From Chloroflexota bacterium (GTDB lineage Bacteria; Chloroflexota; Anaerolineae; Anaerolineales; Anaerolineaceae): a DNA stretch of 36,290 nucleotides. Location of the stretch: assembly GCA_012798455.1 (NCBI GenBank), contig JAAZNC010000062.1:1-36290 (forward strand), written 5' to 3'. The stretch's first letter is position 1. Every line of letters starts with the position of its first letter. Position numbers and translations under genes: made by a program. Under the pieces are notes generated by a model. It searched no databases. It worked only from the letters and a program-made list of their open reading frames with translations, and was not told the DNA's origin. Shown here one piece after another: positions 1 through 9,178 of this stretch.

Positions 1-1106
1 AAGCACTGGCAAAGCGCGGGCATACAGTCACCGTTCTAACTTCCCAGTTCGATAAATCGTTAGCACGTGATGAAATGATGGATGGCGTGCATGTGGTGCG
101 GCTGCCGGTACTGCTGCGTATCAGTAAAGGGGTGGTCATGCCTTCCCTAGGAAGAGTGGCAACCAAATTGGTGAAAGAGCATGATGTCATTCACCTGCAT
201 TTACCGCAAATTGATGCGGCTGGCATTGCACTGCGTGGGCGCATCTGGAAAAAACCGACTGTGATCACCTATCATTGTGATCTGCACATGCCGTGGGGTA
301 TCATGAGCTGGCTGGCGAATCAGGGTGTCCATTTCATGAATAATCTGGCAGCGCTGTTCACCAATCGCATTGTGACCTATACCCAAGATTATGCGGATCA
401 TTCCCCTTATTTGCGTCGTTTCAAGCACAAATTGCATATCATTTCCCCACCCGTCGAACTGCCTGAAGTGCAGCAAGAGGCAGTTTTGCAGTTTGCCCGC
501 GTTCATAACCCGCTCAACCATCATCCAGTCATCGGTATGGCAGCCCGTTTTGCCTCAGAAAAGGGAGTGGAAGTGCTGCTCAATGCCATGGGATGTATCA
601 GACAAGCGTTGCCTGATGCACAGGTGTGGTTCGCGGGTCCATATGAACACATCATGGGTGAGGAAGCCTATTTTGAACGATTGGAACCAGCTATTCGGAC
701 ACTGGAGCAGGCGGGTGCCTGGACATTTTTAGGCTCTTTATGTCCGACAGATATGGCAGCTTTTTATCCCAACATTGATATGCTGGTTATTCCCAGTTTG
801 AATTCTACTGAGGCGTTTGGGCTGGTGCAAATCGAAGCCATGCTGAATGGTGCCCCCAGCATTGCCTCAGCACTACCTGGTGTGCGACAACCGGTTCTCC
901 GGCATGGTATGGGAAAAGTGACCCCGATTGGAGATGCACAGGCATTGGCGGAGGCAGTGATCGAAATTGCCAATCATCCTTTCAAATATCGCTCTGATCC
1001 GCAAGCTATCCGTGAAATGTATGCCCCCGAGACAATTGCGATAGAATACGAACATCTTTTTCAAGAGATCGTGGATGAAATTCGACAACATGAGAAAAAA
1101 TACTGA
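1..1106 (+). CDS. Glycosyltransferase family 4 (GT-B fold), 5' end cut by window edge
   Basis: The reading frame is open from base 3, so the gene starts upstream of the window. The first readable residues (ALAKRGHTVTVLTSQFDKS) are typical of the N-terminal Rossmann half of GT4 enzymes, just after the glycine-rich start. The C-terminal half holds the nucleotide-sugar binding signature STEAFGLVQIEAM, in which two glutamates are separated by seven residues, followed by a conserved P-G-V stretch. Family members transfer a sugar from an activated donor to a lipid or glycan acceptor on the cytoplasmic face of the membrane. The stop codon overlaps the start of the next gene, a methyltransferase, which suggests translational coupling. 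The acceptor and sugar cannot be told from sequence. The first in-frame ATGs seen in the window (75 and 78) are internal and are not the true start. Confidence 0.88.
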   Translation, partial: ALAKRGHTVTVLTSQFDKSLARDEMMDGVHVVRLPVLLRISKGVVMPSLGRVATKLVKEHDVIHLHLPQIDAAGIALRGRIWKKPTVITYHCDLHMPWGIMSWLANQGVHFMNNLAALFTNRIVTYTQDYADHSPYLRRFKHKLHIISPPVELPEVQQEAVLQFARVHNPLNHHPVIGMAARFASEKGVEVLLNAMGCIRQALPDAQVWFAGPYEHIMGEEAYFERLEPAIRTLEQAGAWTFLGSLCPTDMAAFYPNIDMLVIPSLNSTEAFGLVQIEAMLNGAPSIASALPGVRQPVLRHGMGKVTPIGDAQALAEAVIEIANHPFKYRSDPQAIREMYAPETIAIEYEHLFQEIVDEIRQHEKKY

Positions 1107-1899
1107 TAAAGCCCAGGAAAAGGATTATCTGTGGGAAAATTTGATCCGTTTGCCCTCCTTCCGGGCATTTTTAAGAGCCGTGGAAGGGCGCTTTTACAAA
1201 GATATCGAATTGAAAGCGCCGGTGCTGGATGTGGGCTGCGGGGATGGCATTTTCGCGGAGATCACTTTCGATAAAAAGATCGATATCGGGTTTGATCCAT
1301 CATTTCAAATATTGCAGGAACCTGCCAACCAGCAGGCTTATGAATACCTGTTGTGTGCCGGTGGGGCAGGCATTCCATTCCCGGACGCTTATTTCGCAAC
1401 CGTCATCAGTAATTCAGTACTGGAACATATCCCTGAATTGGATGCTGTTATCCCTGAGATAAATCGCGTATTGAAGACTGGCGGAAAATTTATTTTCTGT
1501 GTGCCGAACGATAATCTATTGAAGAATCTGTCGGTGAGCAATTTTCTGGACAAGATGGGTTTGCATAGTTTGGCAAAAAGCTATCGCTCTTTTTTTAATG
1601 CCATCTCGCGCCATCATCATGCCGACCCTTATGCAGTGTGGGGAAAGCGATTATCGCAGAATGGATTTGCGATCGAACGCTGGTGGCATTATTTTTCTCC
1701 GCGCAATTTGCATACCCTGGAATGGGGACACTACTGGGGATTGCCATCTCTGATCAATAAAAAATTGTTTGGAAAGTGGATCCTTTTACCTCTGCACAGC
1801 AATCCCTTTATCCCGGAAAAGCGATTGAGAAACCAATATGAACAGGATATGTTGCATCCCATGGGGAGTTATACGTTCTATATAACCAGAAAGGATTAA
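1075..1899 (+). CDS. Class I SAM-dependent methyltransferase
   Basis: This 274-residue protein has the Rossmann SAM-binding signature VLDVGCGDG near residue 50 and the later SNSVLEHIPE motif typical of Methyltransf_11-type enzymes. It probably methylates a sugar, lipid-linked intermediate or other small molecule made by the surrounding envelope genes; the substrate is not visible. It overlaps the end of the upstream glycosyltransferase by 32 bases if the ATG at 1075 is used, or by 17 bases if the in-frame ATG at 1090 is used. Neither start has a strong ribosome binding site. The stop codon is followed immediately by the ATG of the next gene at 1900. No membrane segments are apparent, so it is probably cytoplasmic. 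Confidence 0.85.
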   Translation: MKFDNMRKNTDKAQEKDYLWENLIRLPSFRAFLRAVEGRFYKDIELKAPVLDVGCGDGIFAEITFDKKIDIGFDPSFQILQEPANQQAYEYLLCAGGAGIPFPDAYFATVISNSVLEHIPELDAVIPEINRVLKTGGKFIFCVPNDNLLKNLSVSNFLDKMGLHSLAKSYRSFFNAISRHHHADPYAVWGKRLSQNGFAIERWWHYFSPRNLHTLEWGHYWGLPSLINKKLFGKWILLPLHSNPFIPEKRLRNQYEQDMLHPMGSYTFYITRKD

Positions 1900-3972
1900 A
1901 TGCAGGGAAAAGAACCCAGTCTCCTGGATTATTTGCGGTCAATTTTTCAAGGTAATCCTGAACAATATAGCATTTATCTTCAGGGTGTAGAAAAACCCGA
2001 AGAACCCGAAAAGAGCTGTCTGCAAAGCAGTGAAAAGAACCAGGCAGTCTCCCATGCTTATTTGATCATACTGGCGTTGCTGCTGGCAATGAGCGGGCAG
2101 TATTTTCTGGAACCGGTTCGCAGATTAGTTGGCATGGGCGTCTTTCTATATTTTGCGGCAGTCACTGGCATGGTGCTCTTCTTCTGGAAGAATAAAGACA
2201 CTTTTTCTCCTCTTTCGGAAAAAGTACAAACATGGCAGGTCTCGCAGGAGGTGCGGATTGGTTTTCTGTTCCCCGCTACTATCCTGCTGGCAGCCGCTTT
2301 TTGGTTCTTTCAGGATAATCGTTTCACTTTGTTGAATGTGAGCCTGTGGTTGGCAGGCATCATCTTTTTTGTCCTGGCAGTGTGGGAAAAACCCCAAGCG
2401 GTTCATAAAACCAAATTCAAAGCTACCCCCTTTTTAATACTGGTAGTCCTGATCGCCCTGCTGAGCATCTTCTTTCGTGTTTATGAATTACAGGCTGTAC
2501 CATCGCAGATGTTCAGCGACCATGCCGAAAAATTACTGGATGTGGCAGATGTGCTGGATGGGAAAACATCTATTTTCTTCACACGCAACACCGGTCGCGA
2601 ACCACTGCAATTCTATCTGACCGCCCTCATCATCAAGATTTTCAATACCGGAATCTCATTTTTAAGTTTGAAAATAGGAACTGTACTGGCTGGGCTGTTG
2701 ACACTGCCTTTTATCTATTTGACCGGAAAAGAACTGGGTGGCAAATGGGTTGGGTTAGCGGCGCTGTTCTTTACAGGGGTGGGGTACTGGCCTAATGTCA
2801 TCTCGCGGGTGGCGTTACGCTATGCTTTTTATCCGCTCTTCACGGCAGCGACCCTGTATTACCTGATCAAAGGATTGCGCACTCGCAACCGCAATGACTT
2901 CTTGCTGGCAGGTCTACTGTTGGGTGTGGGGTTGAATGGCTACAGTTCTACCCGCTTTCTGCCCATAGTGGTGAGCGTGTTCTTCTTGATCTATTTCTTT
3001 GAACTGAAAACCAAACCGGAACGGCAACAACTGGTGTGGATGTTCTTGCTGGTGGCGGTGGCAGCTTTCTTTGTTTTCTTACCGCTTTTCCGCTACTGGA
3101 TTGAAAATCCTGCCTTGTTCAGCTACCGGGCGGCGACCCGCCTGCTGCCCATCGAACAACCTTATCCGGGAAATCCACTGTTGATCTTCCTGCAAAACTT
3201 ATGGAAAGCCATGACAATGTTCTTTTATGACAATGGAGAGATCTGGGTGCATTCCGTGCCTAATCGCCCCGCTTTGGACGTAGTCAGCGCTGCTTTTTAT
3301 TTCGTCGGCAATATCTTCTGTTTGGTCAAAGCTGTCAGACAAAAGAACTGGCTGGCAAAGGCAATCATAATCTCCATACCGTTATTATTGATATCCTCCA
3401 TTCTTTCTCTGGTGTTTCCAAGCGAAAATCCCAGTCTCAATCGACCGGGGGGAGGGTATGTACCGGTCTTTGTGCTGGCAGGCTATGGGCTGGTGAGAAG
3501 CATGCAGATCATCCTACAGGCGCAATCCGGGAAGATTTGGAAATATGCGGTAGGTGGTTTGTGTGTGTTGCTGGCTGCCATATGCGGGTTGCAGAACTAC
3601 GATCTGGTATTTCATGAATATAAGGAGCAATTTGACCTGAAAGCGTGGAATACCACGGAAATTGCAGAGGAGATCCAACGTTTTTGTGCGGAGGGTGGCA
3701 ATATTGACAATGCCTTTGTCGTACCTTATCCATACTGGGTGGATACACGATTGGTCGGTATCAATGCCGGGTTACCCCGCAAAGATTATGCTTTATGGGT
3801 GGAAGATTTTTCCGAAGCGACCGCTGACTCCGGCACATATCTATTTATATTAAAACCCGAAGATGACCAGGATATTGCCTTGGTGCAGAAAATGTTCCCC
3901 GCCAATTCGATTTTCGAATATCATTCAGATATTCCCGGCAAGGATTTTATTGAGATACGGGTGAATAAATAG
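1900..3972 (+). CDS. GT39-like (GT-C) multi-spanning membrane glycosyltransferase
   Basis: This is a 690-residue polytopic protein: a charged cytoplasmic N-terminus of about 50 residues, many hydrophobic segments from about 52 to 560, and a soluble C-terminal part of about 120 residues. After the membrane segment at about 178-195 comes an acidic loop, MFSDHAEKLLDVADVLDG (Asp207), at the place where GT-C/GT39 enzymes carry their catalytic acidic pair; it is followed by a TGREPLQFYL stretch typical of the family. GT-C enzymes transfer sugars from polyprenyl-phosphate carriers outside the membrane. The start codon directly abuts the methyltransferase stop, and an AAAGGA sequence about four bases upstream can serve as ribosome binding site. 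The acceptor is unknown. The GT-C assignment rests on topology and the motif position, not a full alignment. Confidence 0.75.
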   Translation: MQGKEPSLLDYLRSIFQGNPEQYSIYLQGVEKPEEPEKSCLQSSEKNQAVSHAYLIILALLLAMSGQYFLEPVRRLVGMGVFLYFAAVTGMVLFFWKNKDTFSPLSEKVQTWQVSQEVRIGFLFPATILLAAAFWFFQDNRFTLLNVSLWLAGIIFFVLAVWEKPQAVHKTKFKATPFLILVVLIALLSIFFRVYELQAVPSQMFSDHAEKLLDVADVLDGKTSIFFTRNTGREPLQFYLTALIIKIFNTGISFLSLKIGTVLAGLLTLPFIYLTGKELGGKWVGLAALFFTGVGYWPNVISRVALRYAFYPLFTAATLYYLIKGLRTRNRNDFLLAGLLLGVGLNGYSSTRFLPIVVSVFFLIYFFELKTKPERQQLVWMFLLVAVAAFFVFLPLFRYWIENPALFSYRAATRLLPIEQPYPGNPLLIFLQNLWKAMTMFFYDNGEIWVHSVPNRPALDVVSAAFYFVGNIFCLVKAVRQKNWLAKAIIISIPLLLISSILSLVFPSENPSLNRPGGGYVPVFVLAGYGLVRSMQIILQAQSGKIWKYAVGGLCVLLAAICGLQNYDLVFHEYKEQFDLKAWNTTEIAEEIQRFCAEGGNIDNAFVVPYPYWVDTRLVGINAGLPRKDYALWVEDFSEATADSGTYLFILKPEDDQDIALVQKMFPANSIFEYHSDIPGKDFIEIRVNK

Positions 3973-3989
3973 GCTGGACGAATAAAGCA

Positions 3990-6900
3990 ATGAAAAAGAA
4001 ATTCCAATCCCCATTAATGCAAGGGCTGCTATTACTGTTGATCGTCCTCTTAAGCGGATTTCTACGATTCAGAGGATTGAACTGGGATGATGATTATCAC
4101 CTCCATCCGGATGAACGATTCTTGACTCTGGTTGAATCAAATCTCTCTCCTGTAGATTCCTTGAAAGCATATTTTGATACTGCCACTTCTACCCTGAATC
4201 CGCACAATACCGGAAATACCTTTTATGTCTATGGGACATTCCCCATTTTCCTGGTGCGTTACGTGGCGGAATGGCTGGATCAAAGTGGTTACTCGCAAGT
4301 CTATCTGGTGGGACGCGCATTTTCAGCAGTTTTTGATCTGGGCATCATCGTGCTGGTGTACCTGATCGCATGCCGTTTATTCCACAAATCCGAAATTGGA
4401 TTGTTAGGTGCGCTGCTGTATGGGTTGGCAACCCTTCCGATCCAGCAGTCACACTTCTTTACAGTGGATACCTTTACCAATTTCTTCATCACGGCAGCCA
4501 TCTATGTGGTCATTTGCATATTTCAAGCGGATTCTGTGTTTCAAGAACGTGGAAAAGACATGTTGCGCTCAAAGGACTTCTGGAATCATGTTCTTTTTGG
4601 TGTGATAGTCGGTCTGGCGGCGGCGTCCAAGATCAGTGCAGCAGTGAGTGCGGTATTGTTGTCGTTAGCGATCGTCCTGCGCGATTACAACGATCTGAAG
4701 AGTTCGCCAGCCAATCGCAGCCAGGCTTTTTGGAAAATCATGGTTGCGGTGCTATCGTTTTTCATCATATTTCGCGTTTTCCAACCCTATGCTTTTCAAG
4801 GTCCCGGTTTCTTTGGCATATTGCCAAATCCCAAATGGCTGGATAATCTGCGCGAATTATCCTTGCTCAGTTCTGGCGATACCTATTATCCACCCTCCCT
4901 GCAGTGGGCACGCCGACCGCTGGGTTTTGCCTGGCAGAACCTGCTGATGTGGGGATTCGGGCTTGCCAGTGGCATTCCCGCCCTGTTGGGGGTGTTGGGG
5001 ATGGGCTGGAAGATCCTGAAGGGCGATTGGAAACCGTATTTCATAATATGGATGTGGATCATACTGTATGGCGGTTGGCAAAGCCTGGTATGGAACCCGA
5101 CCATGCGCTATTTGCTCTTCATCTACCCGATGCTGGCGATCAGCGCTGCCTGGGTGGTCGAGAATGTTGTCAGGTTCTTGCTAACCAATCGAAAGGTCTT
5201 CAAGATCATGATGGCAAGATTGCTGCTGGCAGCAGTACTGATAGGCAGCACTGCCTGGGCGTTTAGCTTCTCCGAGATCTATACCAGACCCGTAACGCGG
5301 GTGGCTGCCACCGAATGGATCTATAAGAATGTAGAAGGACCGATCAATTTGCTGGTCAGTGGCGTGGATGAAGATTTCAGCCAACCATTGTCCTATCCCC
5401 ACTATGTGGATATCACCACGGATGATCCATTGCTGTTTCACTTTAATACGGAACAATCCGGTATGCTGCAATCCATCACCCTCGAGAAGATCCAGAATTA
5501 CAGCGAATCATATATTGACCAAGTTATATCACTGAAGCTCTACGAACAGGATGGCGATGCACTGGCACTGCTGGATAGTACCCAAATTACCCTGGATAGC
5601 TGGGATGGATATGGGCAGATCAGTGATCAGATCATCCCCTTTGGAAATGTGACGACGCTACAGAATGGAAAAGAATACATCCTCCAGATCGAACCTGCCG
5701 GGCAGGCTACCGCACTGCGGTTATCCGGTTTTATCATTTCCAGTATAGTTGTTGACTCTGATGTCATAACCCAGACCATCTTTGAATGCGCACCGGCTCT
5801 ATCCACTATGGATGGTTATAGTGTGCAGTTCACTCCCTTTGAGACCAGTTTGCTGAAGGGGGTGGAATTTTTCCGCATGCTGGATTGGCGTGCTACCCAG
5901 CAGGAACAGCAGATCCTGGTTACCGTGAGTTCCACGGATGATCCCATTGTTGAATCCACCCAGGGCAGGCTGGTGGCTGATTTCAGCCAGAAACAGGATT
6001 TCCGCGGCAGCAGCTACCAGGTGCAATTTGACCAGCCACTCGTTTTGACCGGGGGTAAAAAATACACCCTCAGCCTGCAGTTGATGCATCCGGGAGGGGA
6101 TATCGCCATCTATGGCAGTAAACGCTTGAACGAATCCACCTGGGATGATGGGCTGCCGTTGTATATGTTCGGTATGGATCCTTTTAATACCGGCAGCGGC
6201 GTTTATTATTCCGACCTGAACCTGGAATTGTATTACGATGACAATGAAACGAAATTGCAGCGCTTTTATAGCTCGCTGGAAGCGGCGGACTATATTTACA
6301 TCACATCTAACCGCCAATGGGGCAGCACCACCCAGATCCCTGAACGGTTCCCGTTGACAATCACCTATTACCGAGCGTTGCTGGGCTGCCCGCTTGAACA
6401 TGACCTGCAAGATTGCTACCGCGATGCCCAACCGGGCATGTTCAGCGGTCAACTTGGTTTTGAACTGATCCAGGTTTTTCAGTCCGAACCCGGCATCGCT
6501 GGGTATACCATCAACACCCAGTACGCCGAAGAAGCTTTCACCGTCTATGATCATCCCAAAGTGCTGATCTTCAAGAAAACGGCTGATTTCAGTATGGAAA
6601 ATGTGCGGGCGATTCTGGGCAGTGTAGACCTTAGCAAAGTGATCAATCTCACCCCGGCACAAGCCAGTAAAATGCCGGGGGACCTATCCTTAAGTGCCAA
6701 GGAAGAGGAAATTCAAACCAATGGTGGCACCTGGAATGAACTTTTTTCCCGCGACTCTATCTTGAACCGTAACCAGTGGTTGGGATTGGCATTCTGGTAT
6801 GGGATGCTGTTCTTGATGGGAGTGGTGGTTTACCCGACCACCCGCCTGATCTTTAAAGGACTGAAAGATAGAGGATACGCCTTTTCAAGGTTGCTGGGAT

Positions 6901-9176
6901 TATTGCTGCTGGCTTTCTTAGTATGGATATTGGGCTCACTTTCCGTGCCGGTGAAGCGTTGGCTGATCACCCTGGTGTTTTTTGTGATAGTGGGTATCAA
7001 TGGCTGGCTGTTTTGGAAGGAACGCGACCCCATCTGCGCTGAGATCAAGGAACAGAAGAATTATATCCTCCAGGCTGAACTGATCTTTTTGGGATTCTTT
7101 ATTTTCTTTCTATTGATCAGGCTGGGTAACCCGGATCTATGGCATGAGTACAAGGGCGGCGAAAAACCGATGGATTTCGCCTATTTCAACGCCATCATCA
7201 AGAGCACGATCTTTCCCCCTTATGATCCGTGGTATGCGGGTGGTTATATCAATTATTATTATTTCGGTTCTCTGATTGTGGGCATCTTCACCAAATGGTT
7301 GGGCATCGTCCCTTCCATTGCCTATAATTTCACACTGGCAAGCTTTTTCGCTTTCACGGGTAGCGCTGCCTTCGGGATCGGTTGGAATTTCCAATCTATG
7401 CATAAACCGAAAATGGAAGAAAAGACAAAACAATTTGCTCCGCTGCTGAGCGGGCTTGTTTTTGCCGGTGCGGTACTGCTGATCGGGAATTTGGGTACTA
7501 TCCAGATGCTGTTCAACGGATTCAAGCAGGTAGCTATCAACAATGGATTGAGCAGTAGTGTCTTCTATACCATTGCACAATGGTTCAAAGGTATTTACCT
7601 GGTCATCAAGGGAGCGAATTTTACTTATTATCCCGGGGATTGGTACTGGATTCCCAGCCGCGCCATTCCGGGAGAAGCCATCACCGAATTCCCGTATTTC
7701 ACCTTCCTGTATGGCGATCCGCATGCGCATTTATATGCCTATCCTTTGACCTTAATGGCACTGGGTTTTTTCCTTGCCATTGTTTTAAAACAAGGCAAAG
7801 ATGAACAGCAGCCCGGCTGGCAGTGGCTGTTCCAGCTTTTAGGTGGGGGGCTACTGGTTGGGGTGTTGGCGGTGACCAATACCTGGGATTATCCGGTATA
7901 TGTGCTGCTGGGGATTTTAGCGATCACCTATGAGCATTTCCAACACAAGCGAATTTATACTTCTATATTTTTACAATTTTCGCAGCCATATAAACAGGGG
8001 ATTTCCTGTGTGATTTCCGTTTTGCTGTTTGCCGCATCTTCTTATTTTTTTTATCTACCCTATCATAGCAGTTATGGGGCAGGGTATACCAGTGTGCAAG
8101 CCTGGCAGGGAACGCACACTCCCATTTCCTCATTAATAATTCATTGGGGCATTTTCTTGTTCTTCATTATTTCCTGGCTGGTCATCAAAACCCGCAATTG
8201 GTTGGCTACTACCCCTGTAACATTTCTGAAGAAGTTGAAACCATATCAAGCATTCATATGGATCGGCATTCTCTTGTTGTTGGCGGTCATCATATTGCTG
8301 CTGGTGCGGGGCGTTTCTATTGCGATCATTATCGTTCCTCTGTTGGTGTGGGTTTTGCTGCTATTGTTGGATGACTCTCTGCCATTGCGTGAACGTGTGA
8401 TCTTGCTCTTTGAACTGGCAGGATTTGCCATGATCCTGATGGTGGAAGTGATTGTATTAAGCGGTGATGTGGGCAGGATGAACACTGTCTTTAAATTCTA
8501 TCTGCAAGCCTGGACATTCCTGGGGCTCTCGGCAGCCTTTTGTTTTGTCGACCTGCTCCCGCGTGTTCCGGTGGGTGGTTTATCTGTCTGGAAAAAGATA
8601 TGGCGCGGGTTTGCGATCGGGTTGGTGGTGTGCGGGTTGATGTACCCGCTGGCAGCCAGTATGGATAAAATAACCGACCGCATCTCGGATGATGTTTCGC
8701 TGACGCTGGATGGGATGGATTACATGCAAAATTCCGTATTCTGGCAGGATAGCGTGACCATGGACCTGGAGCAGGATTACCAGGCGATCATTTGGATGCA
8801 GGAAAATATCCCCGGCTCCCCGGTGATTGTGGAAGGCAATGTCTCCCTGTACCAGTGGGGAAATCGCTATTCCATCTATACCGGCTTACCGGCGGTGATC
8901 GGTTGGGATTGGCATCAGCGCCAGCAAAAACAAGTCTTGCCTTCCAATTATGTGACCGATCGTCTTAGCGATGTGGAGAATTTCTATAATACAACGGATA
9001 TAACCACCACTCTGAATTTTCTACATAAATATGACGTGAAATACATTGTGGTAGGTCAGTTGGAACAGATCATTTACGGACAGGATGGGCTGGCAAAGTT
9101 TTTGGAGTATGAGGGTAGCTACTGGCAGACAGTTTTCTCCTATAAAGATACAATTATCCTGAAAGTATTGGAGTAA
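3990..9176 (+). CDS. Giant membrane protein: GT-C-like module, extracytoplasmic beta domain, YYY (DUF2298) domain
   Basis: The 1728-residue protein has three parts. Residues 1-430 are a GT39-like membrane module with the loop motif HLHPDERFLTL (Asp41-Glu42) after the first membrane helix. Residues about 440-925 are soluble, probably outside the membrane, and include two similar beta-rich units, about 490-590 and 620-715, each with a 'GK-Y-L' strand pattern. Residues 930-1728 are a polytopic domain with YINYYYFG at 1086-1093, the mark of the Chlor_Arch_YYY/DUF2298 family found mainly in Chloroflexi and archaea. That domain also has FLYGDPHAHLYAYP, TNTWDYP and GRMNTVFKFYLQAW. The next gene encodes a paralogous stand-alone YYY protein. 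A role in glycan or glycolipid transfer is inferred from the GT-C module and neighbours; the YYY reaction is not established. It begins 17 bases after the previous stop with a weak ribosome binding site. Confidence 0.85.
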   Translation: MKKKFQSPLMQGLLLLLIVLLSGFLRFRGLNWDDDYHLHPDERFLTLVESNLSPVDSLKAYFDTATSTLNPHNTGNTFYVYGTFPIFLVRYVAEWLDQSGYSQVYLVGRAFSAVFDLGIIVLVYLIACRLFHKSEIGLLGALLYGLATLPIQQSHFFTVDTFTNFFITAAIYVVICIFQADSVFQERGKDMLRSKDFWNHVLFGVIVGLAAASKISAAVSAVLLSLAIVLRDYNDLKSSPANRSQAFWKIMVAVLSFFIIFRVFQPYAFQGPGFFGILPNPKWLDNLRELSLLSSGDTYYPPSLQWARRPLGFAWQNLLMWGFGLASGIPALLGVLGMGWKILKGDWKPYFIIWMWIILYGGWQSLVWNPTMRYLLFIYPMLAISAAWVVENVVRFLLTNRKVFKIMMARLLLAAVLIGSTAWAFSFSEIYTRPVTRVAATEWIYKNVEGPINLLVSGVDEDFSQPLSYPHYVDITTDDPLLFHFNTEQSGMLQSITLEKIQNYSESYIDQVISLKLYEQDGDALALLDSTQITLDSWDGYGQISDQIIPFGNVTTLQNGKEYILQIEPAGQATALRLSGFIISSIVVDSDVITQTIFECAPALSTMDGYSVQFTPFETSLLKGVEFFRMLDWRATQQEQQILVTVSSTDDPIVESTQGRLVADFSQKQDFRGSSYQVQFDQPLVLTGGKKYTLSLQLMHPGGDIAIYGSKRLNESTWDDGLPLYMFGMDPFNTGSGVYYSDLNLELYYDDNETKLQRFYSSLEAADYIYITSNRQWGSTTQIPERFPLTITYYRALLGCPLEHDLQDCYRDAQPGMFSGQLGFELIQVFQSEPGIAGYTINTQYAEEAFTVYDHPKVLIFKKTADFSMENVRAILGSVDLSKVINLTPAQASKMPGDLSLSAKEEEIQTNGGTWNELFSRDSILNRNQWLGLAFWYGMLFLMGVVVYPTTRLIFKGLKDRGYAFSRLLGLLLLAFLVWILGSLSVPVKRWLITLVFFVIVGINGWLFWKERDPICAEIKEQKNYILQAELIFLGFFIFFLLIRLGNPDLWHEYKGGEKPMDFAYFNAIIKSTIFPPYDPWYAGGYINYYYFGSLIVGIFTKWLGIVPSIAYNFTLASFFAFTGSAAFGIGWNFQSMHKPKMEEKTKQFAPLLSGLVFAGAVLLIGNLGTIQMLFNGFKQVAINNGLSSSVFYTIAQWFKGIYLVIKGANFTYYPGDWYWIPSRAIPGEAITEFPYFTFLYGDPHAHLYAYPLTLMALGFFLAIVLKQGKDEQQPGWQWLFQLLGGGLLVGVLAVTNTWDYPVYVLLGILAITYEHFQHKRIYTSIFLQFSQPYKQGISCVISVLLFAASSYFFYLPYHSSYGAGYTSVQAWQGTHTPISSLIIHWGIFLFFIISWLVIKTRNWLATTPVTFLKKLKPYQAFIWIGILLLLAVIILLLVRGVSIAIIIVPLLVWVLLLLLDDSLPLRERVILLFELAGFAMILMVEVIVLSGDVGRMNTVFKFYLQAWTFLGLSAAFCFVDLLPRVPVGGLSVWKKIWRGFAIGLVVCGLMYPLAASMDKITDRISDDVSLTLDGMDYMQNSVFWQDSVTMDLEQDYQAIIWMQENIPGSPVIVEGNVSLYQWGNRYSIYTGLPAVIGWDWHQRQQKQVLPSNYVTDRLSDVENFYNTTDITTTLNFLHKYDVKYIVVGQLEQIIYGQDGLAKFLEYEGSYWQTVFSYKDTIILKVLE

Positions 9177-9178
9177 CC

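Noticed and set aside
5799-6662. 287-codon open frame on the minus strand inside the 1728-residue protein gene
   Set aside because: It is antisense to a well-supported coding region, has no recognisable domain, and its composition looks like a shadow of the plus-strand codons.
7137-7730. 197-codon minus-strand open frame
   Set aside because: It is a shadow of the YYY domain coding region, with no motif or ribosome binding site.
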